Source: SIG673 sp045658525
GTDB lineage: Bacteria; Bacillota; Clostridia; Oscillospirales; CAG-272
Assembly: GCA_045658525.1 (NCBI GenBank)
Contig: JAZOVD010000059.1
Span: forward strand, 1-9,939
Length of the DNA stretch: 9,939 bases
Reading direction: 5' to 3'
Positions 6,842-9,939 of this stretch are shown piece after piece. Both the position numbers and the translations under genes were made by a program. The first letter of the stretch is position 1, and every line of letters starts with the position of its first letter. The notes beneath the pieces were generated by a model that searched no databases, was not told where the DNA came from, and saw only the letters and a list, made by a program, of their open reading frames with translations.

Positions 6842-7618
6842 ATGAAGCATAACTATCACACCCATACCGCACGGTGCAAGCACGCGAGCGGTACGGAGGA
6901 GGAATATCTGCAAAAAGCGATCGACGCGGGTTTTGAGACGTTCGGTTTTTCCGATCATGCCCCGTTTGTTTTTGTCGGCGACTATGTTTCTCCGTGCAGA
7001 ATGGATATGAACGAAATAGATAACTATTTTGATACGTTGCTCGGCTTGAAAGAAAAATACAGAAGCTATATAGACGTTAAGATAGGCTTTGAGATAGAGT
7101 ATTATCCGAGACTGTGGGACAGAGCGATAGAAAAATACAGAAATTATCCGCTTGATTATCTGATACTCGGAGAGCATATGATCGGAAACGAATCGCTTTC
7201 CTGTATCAATGCGTTTGCGCCCACAAACGACGAGAGAGTTCTTTCCGATTTTGTCGATCACTGTATCAGCGCTATAAATACGGACAGGATAACTTATGTG
7301 TGTCACCCCGATAATATAAATTTTACGGGAGACGACGCTGTATATGTAAAAGAAATGAGCCGACTTATCAAAGCGTGCAATGAAAAAAGCATTCCGCTTG
7401 AAATAAACCTGTACGGTATTCGGGACGGCAGACATTACCCAAAAAGGCTGTTCTGGGAAACAGCGTCAAGGCTTGGTGCGACTGCTGTGCTCGGTCAGGA
7501 CTGTCATAAAATATCTCACGTTTGCGTAAAAGAGGAAATAGAAAAGGCTGAGGCTTTTGCGGACACGCTCGGCATAAAGCTTATAGATAAGGTAGAACTT
7601 AAAGATCCTTTATTTTAA
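6842..7618 (+). CDS. hisJ: PHP-family phosphatase, probable histidinol-phosphatase
   Basis: HisJ-type histidinol-phosphatases hydrolyse L-histidinol phosphate in histidine biosynthesis, using a metal centre in a PHP domain. Numbered from ATG 6842, the 258-residue protein shows the PHP ligand motifs in order: H6-T-H8, S-D38-H39, the E84/E86 region in GFEIEY, E111-H112, C154-H155-P-D, and Q219-D220-C-H222 near the end. The length fits the family. Two starts are possible, ATG 6833 and 6842. AGGG (6829-6832) touches the first but is nine bases from the second, so 6842 is preferred. No other his gene is nearby, and the gene sits alone between two terminators. The PHP fold is certain; histidinol phosphate as substrate is likely but other phosphoesters are possible. 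Confidence 0.85.
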   Translation: MKHNYHTHTARCKHASGTEEEYLQKAIDAGFETFGFSDHAPFVFVGDYVSPCRMDMNEIDNYFDTLLGLKEKYRSYIDVKIGFEIEYYPRLWDRAIEKYRNYPLDYLILGEHMIGNESLSCINAFAPTNDERVLSDFVDHCISAINTDRITYVCHPDNINFTGDDAVYVKEMSRLIKACNEKSIPLEINLYGIRDGRHYPKRLFWETASRLGATAVLGQDCHKISHVCVKEEIEKAEAFADTLGIKLIDKVELKDPLF

Positions 7619-7621
7619 ATA

Positions 7622-7665
7622 AAACAAACGCGCTCTCAATGCTTTGAGAGCGCGTTTGTTTTTTT
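7622..7665. terminator. Bidirectional terminator between convergent genes
   Basis: A perfect 18-bp stem pairs 7622-7639 with 7644-7661 around a TGCT loop. It has a GC-rich core (ACGCGCTCTC), Ts to 7665 on the plus strand and T-rich sequence on the minus strand beyond 7622. It begins three bases after the PHP gene stop and lies just beyond the stop of the minus-strand lipoprotein gene, serving both. Confidence 0.92.
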
Positions 7666-7671
7666 ATTTTA

Positions 7672-9786
7672 TTATTCCTCGTCGTTAGAGGTATCTACGG
7701 TGTAGTCGCCGTTCTCATCGAATATATACTCAACGTTGTCTATGGTGAGAGTTTCGCTTTCGGCTCTCTTGCAGTCGCTCTTGAAGTAGTGCTTCTTTTG
7801 GGAGTGAGCGCCTTCGCCCTCGCCCTCGACTACCTCATACCACTTGCTCTTATACGCATAACCCTTTCTGTCAGGATCGAAGTAGTAGGTTCCAGCGTTG
7901 TCGCCCTCAGTCTCGGTGTGGAAGCCCGTAACGAGCTTTCCGTCAGCATCGAAGTAACGGAGACCGTCAAGGTTCTCAAAGAAGCCTGTCGCGGTTCCGA
8001 GAGCCTTACCGTCCTTGTCGAACTTCTCGTAAACTCCGTCGCCATCAACGTCTATTGCGTCGGAAACTACCATATAACCGTTATTGTTGGGGTCGAAGTA
8101 AACGGTGATGTTTTCGGTCTCGGAATTATTATCGTGGTCAATGTCCTTATATCCGACCTGAAGCGCGCCTTCCACGAAGAGTCTCGTGCCGGTGCTATCC
8201 TTTATAAGACCGTTAGCTAAGCCTACGCGCTTACCGTCAGTTCCAAAGTCATAGTAGAAATCGCCGACCTTGGTTATTCCGGTAGCCATATAACCGGTAG
8301 TAGGATCGTAGTAATAAGTTCCCTTATCCTCGTCCTTGCCTGTGGGAGAGAACTCCTCTTTAAGTCCTGTGGTCGCTACACCTTCAACTATGTGGAGAGT
8401 ACCGGTTCCGTCGTTGTGAACGCCGCTGAACAGACCGTTATAGAGACCGTTTGCGCCAAAGCTGAGATACTTTGCGGTCTCCTCACCCTCGGGTTTCATA
8501 AGAGCGCATACCTTGGGAGCATAGCCCGTTTCCTCGTTGAAGTAGTACTTGGCAAACGTTCCGTCTCCGTCGGGGTCAAGAGAGAGCCAGCCCTTCTTCA
8601 TTTCATTGTCCTCGTAGTAGCGAGTGCCGTTACGGTCGGTAACGAAGCCGTTTTTGGTAACGTCATCGTTAAGAACGTGCTTTTCGTAGAGATAGTCCAT
8701 AACGACTTCGTTATAGATGGAGATTTCCAGACCCTTAGCACCAAAATCCTTCTTGAATTTCTTCAAGGACTTGGTGTATGAGCCGTCAGCTACGTATTCG
8801 TCGTAAAGCTCCTTGACCTTAGCCTCAAAAGCCTCGTCGCTGAGTCTGAGATCGGGCTTTTCTTCAAGAAGCGTGAGAACGAGAAGCTCCTGCTTTACGC
8901 TGCTCTTAGCCTGCTGTGCGAGTGCCTGATAGAAGCTTGCAAGGGTGGAGTAACCCATATAAGAGGTAACGTAATCTTCAAGTGTTATTACGTAGCCGTA
9001 CATAGCGGAGAGACTGGAAACGCTCTGCTTGTACTGGGAAATGCTGGTTTCGTAATATTTTCTGACTTCCTTTTCGGGAACCTTGATCATCTTACTGTCA
9101 GAATAAAATTCCTGCCAGATGAGGTTCTTTTCGACTTCTTTTCTCGTATCCTTTTCGAAATCCTCGACAGCCTTCTCGGAATCCTTGTAAGCGGTTACGT
9201 ACTTCTTTACGTTATCGTTGTTGAATTCGGGATAGGTTGATCTTGAAAAGGAGTTTATAGTTACGTCGAACACAACGTCCTTACCTGCGTATTCGGTGTT
9301 GCTGTAATTCTTGGGGAACGTGAGGTTAAGAGATACCTTATCTCCCGCGGTGTAGCCTATAAGACCTTCCTCAAAGCCCGTAATGAACGTACCGGAGCCG
9401 ATAACGAGAGAGTAGCCCTTGCTGCTTCCGCCCTCGAACTCCTTGCCGTCTATCTTACCGACAAAGTCGATGTTAAGGGTGTCCTTCTGGGTGTAGGTGA
9501 GATCCTCTATGAGAGGCTTGTTTTCGGTGGCAGACTTGTACTCGGCCTTCTTGATGACCTTGTCCTTGTCCTCTTTTGCGGCGGAGTCGGCGCTCTCTAC
9601 AGCCTCGTGGTACTTTTCAGCCATACCGTTCTCTATGTAAGAGAGCTGGATCTCTATGCCTTCGTATTTTCCGAGCTTCAAGTATTCCTTGTAGCTGGAA
9701 TAGTCGTAAAGCTTAGTCGCGCAGCCTGTGAGAACGAGCGCAACCGTTACGACCGCAAGCAAAAGCGATACTATTCTTTTTTTCAT
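7672..9786 (-). CDS. Lipoprotein with trigger-factor-like foldase half and cell-wall-binding-like repeats
   Basis: This predicted membrane-anchored, outward-facing protein has 704 residues. Residues 1-22 are a lipoprotein signal peptide: MKKR, a hydrophobic stretch, then lipobox L19-T-G-C22. Residues 36-97 resemble the trigger factor linker (KYEGIEI against tig EYKGLKA). Residues 98-180 are an FKBP-type PPIase domain (GSGTFITGFEEG at 130-141, LTFPKNY at 155-161). Residues 185-375 are helical and match the trigger factor C-domain (SSVKQELLVLTLLEE against RSVKVRLALEAVVKA). The ribosome-binding domain with its GFRKGKAP motif is missing. Residues 379-704 hold four ~75-residue repeat units of cell-wall/choline-binding style (GTYYFDP, TGYMATG). 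ATG 9786 is chosen over 9834 because it begins the signal peptide and has GAAAGGAA nine bases upstream. The role, envelope-side folding, is inferred. Confidence 0.85.
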   Translation of the reverse strand: MKKRIVSLLLAVVTVALVLTGCATKLYDYSSYKEYLKLGKYEGIEIQLSYIENGMAEKYHEAVESADSAAKEDKDKVIKKAEYKSATENKPLIEDLTYTQKDTLNIDFVGKIDGKEFEGGSSKGYSLVIGSGTFITGFEEGLIGYTAGDKVSLNLTFPKNYSNTEYAGKDVVFDVTINSFSRSTYPEFNNDNVKKYVTAYKDSEKAVEDFEKDTRKEVEKNLIWQEFYSDSKMIKVPEKEVRKYYETSISQYKQSVSSLSAMYGYVITLEDYVTSYMGYSTLASFYQALAQQAKSSVKQELLVLTLLEEKPDLRLSDEAFEAKVKELYDEYVADGSYTKSLKKFKKDFGAKGLEISIYNEVVMDYLYEKHVLNDDVTKNGFVTDRNGTRYYEDNEMKKGWLSLDPDGDGTFAKYYFNEETGYAPKVCALMKPEGEETAKYLSFGANGLYNGLFSGVHNDGTGTLHIVEGVATTGLKEEFSPTGKDEDKGTYYYDPTTGYMATGITKVGDFYYDFGTDGKRVGLANGLIKDSTGTRLFVEGALQVGYKDIDHDNNSETENITVYFDPNNNGYMVVSDAIDVDGDGVYEKFDKDGKALGTATGFFENLDGLRYFDADGKLVTGFHTETEGDNAGTYYFDPDRKGYAYKSKWYEVVEGEGEGAHSQKKHYFKSDCKRAESETLTIDNVEYIFDENGDYTVDTSNDEE
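7675..8652 (-). repeat. Four ~75-residue tandem units in the lipoprotein C-terminal half
   Basis: Within the coding sequence, units begin at residues 379 (NGFVTDRNGTRYY), 450 (NGLFSG), 525 (NGLIKDSTGTRLF) and 600 (TGFFENLDGLRYF). A short remnant follows from about 677 (VEYIFDENGDYTV). Each unit runs: GTRYF-like strand, a variable polar loop, YYFDPxTGYM-like hairpin, then YxFDxDGKxxGxAxG. The aromatic-glycine pattern resembles CW_binding_1/Choline_bind_3 repeats, but three or four hairpins are bundled into a longer period. The units are clearly diverged in sequence, so they are an old duplication rather than a recent slippage array. Confidence 0.75.
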
Positions 9787-9839
9787 GGTGTGTGTTTCCT
9801 TTCGGTGTTTTGTAGTTCGTGTATATTTACGCAACTGAT

Positions 9840-9868
9840 ATTATAACATAATTAATATAAAAAATCAA
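9840..9868 (-). promoter_or_regulatory. Extended -10 promoter for the lipoprotein gene
   Basis: On the minus strand TTGATT (9863-9868) and a perfect TATAAT (9840-9845) are 17 bases apart, and TGT directly before TATAAT adds an extended -10 element. Transcription would start near 9833, leaving about 47 bases of leader to the ATG at 9786. Confidence 0.82.
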
Positions 9869-9939
9869 GAGAAGAGACAATTATTTTAAAATTAGTAATA
9901 TTCATTTCACACTATGACGATTTTTCGCAGCAAAGAAGT

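Noticed and set aside
7789..8781. Plus-strand open frames opposite the lipoprotein gene (7789-8220, 8392-8781)
   Set aside because: Valine/serine-rich shadows of the repeat-coding strand, with no ribosome binding site or domain.
9870..9939. Gene start or end at the right edge (ATG 9914 plus strand, or a minus-strand 3' end)
   Set aside because: The ATG has no ribosome binding site and only about eight codons are visible. The minus-strand frames are too short to recognise. I see nothing supportable there.

Overview
The window looks like a chromosomal stretch from an anaerobic, low-to-mid GC Firmicute of class Clostridia, most likely a gut Oscillospiraceae/Ruminococcaceae relative. This is inferred from the tig-clpP-clpX order, the DUF1540 miniprotein, strong AAAGGAG-type ribosome binding sites, heavy use of ATA (Ile) and AGA (Arg), and a hairpin-rich repeat of a kind I recall from gut Clostridia. 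All genes read in the standard code, and none shows a frameshift.

Layout. Positions 1-567 hold the 3' part of recO (recombination mediator), followed on the same strand by thrC (threonine synthase). thrC ends 3 bases from the end of a convergent 61-residue DUF1540 cysteine miniprotein. Next to the start of that small gene is a ~100 bp element made of four hairpins with imperfect terminal inverted repeats (MITE-like). A cytosolic COG1768-type metallophosphoesterase follows on the plus strand.

The middle is the protein quality-control cluster: tig (trigger factor), clpP and clpX. It has a good promoter ahead of tig, a structured tig leader, and a perfect 17-bp terminator-like hairpin between clpP and clpX. 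clpX ends in a strong intrinsic terminator. A stand-alone histidinol-phosphatase-type PHP gene then has its own near-consensus promoter. A perfect 18-bp bidirectional terminator separates it from the convergent last gene.

That last gene (7672-9786, minus) is the most interesting object. It encodes a 704-residue predicted lipoprotein whose first half is recognisably trigger factor (linker, FKBP-type PPIase domain, helical chaperone C-domain). The ribosome-binding N-domain is replaced by a lipoprotein signal peptide. The second half is four ~75-residue tandem units resembling cell-wall/choline-binding beta-hairpin repeats, with calcium-loop-like DxDxDG/N motifs. It reads as an extracytoplasmic trigger-factor paralogue fused to a surface-binding repeat domain, about 3 kb from the cytosolic tig.

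How the genes work together: Tig, ClpP and ClpX form the cytosolic folding/degradation set, and the lipoprotein would be an envelope-side folding counterpart (inference). RecO, ThrC, the phosphoesterase and HisJ are ordinary housekeeping genes in separate or loosely linked transcription units. I saw no tRNA, rRNA, CRISPR array, IS element or phage gene.
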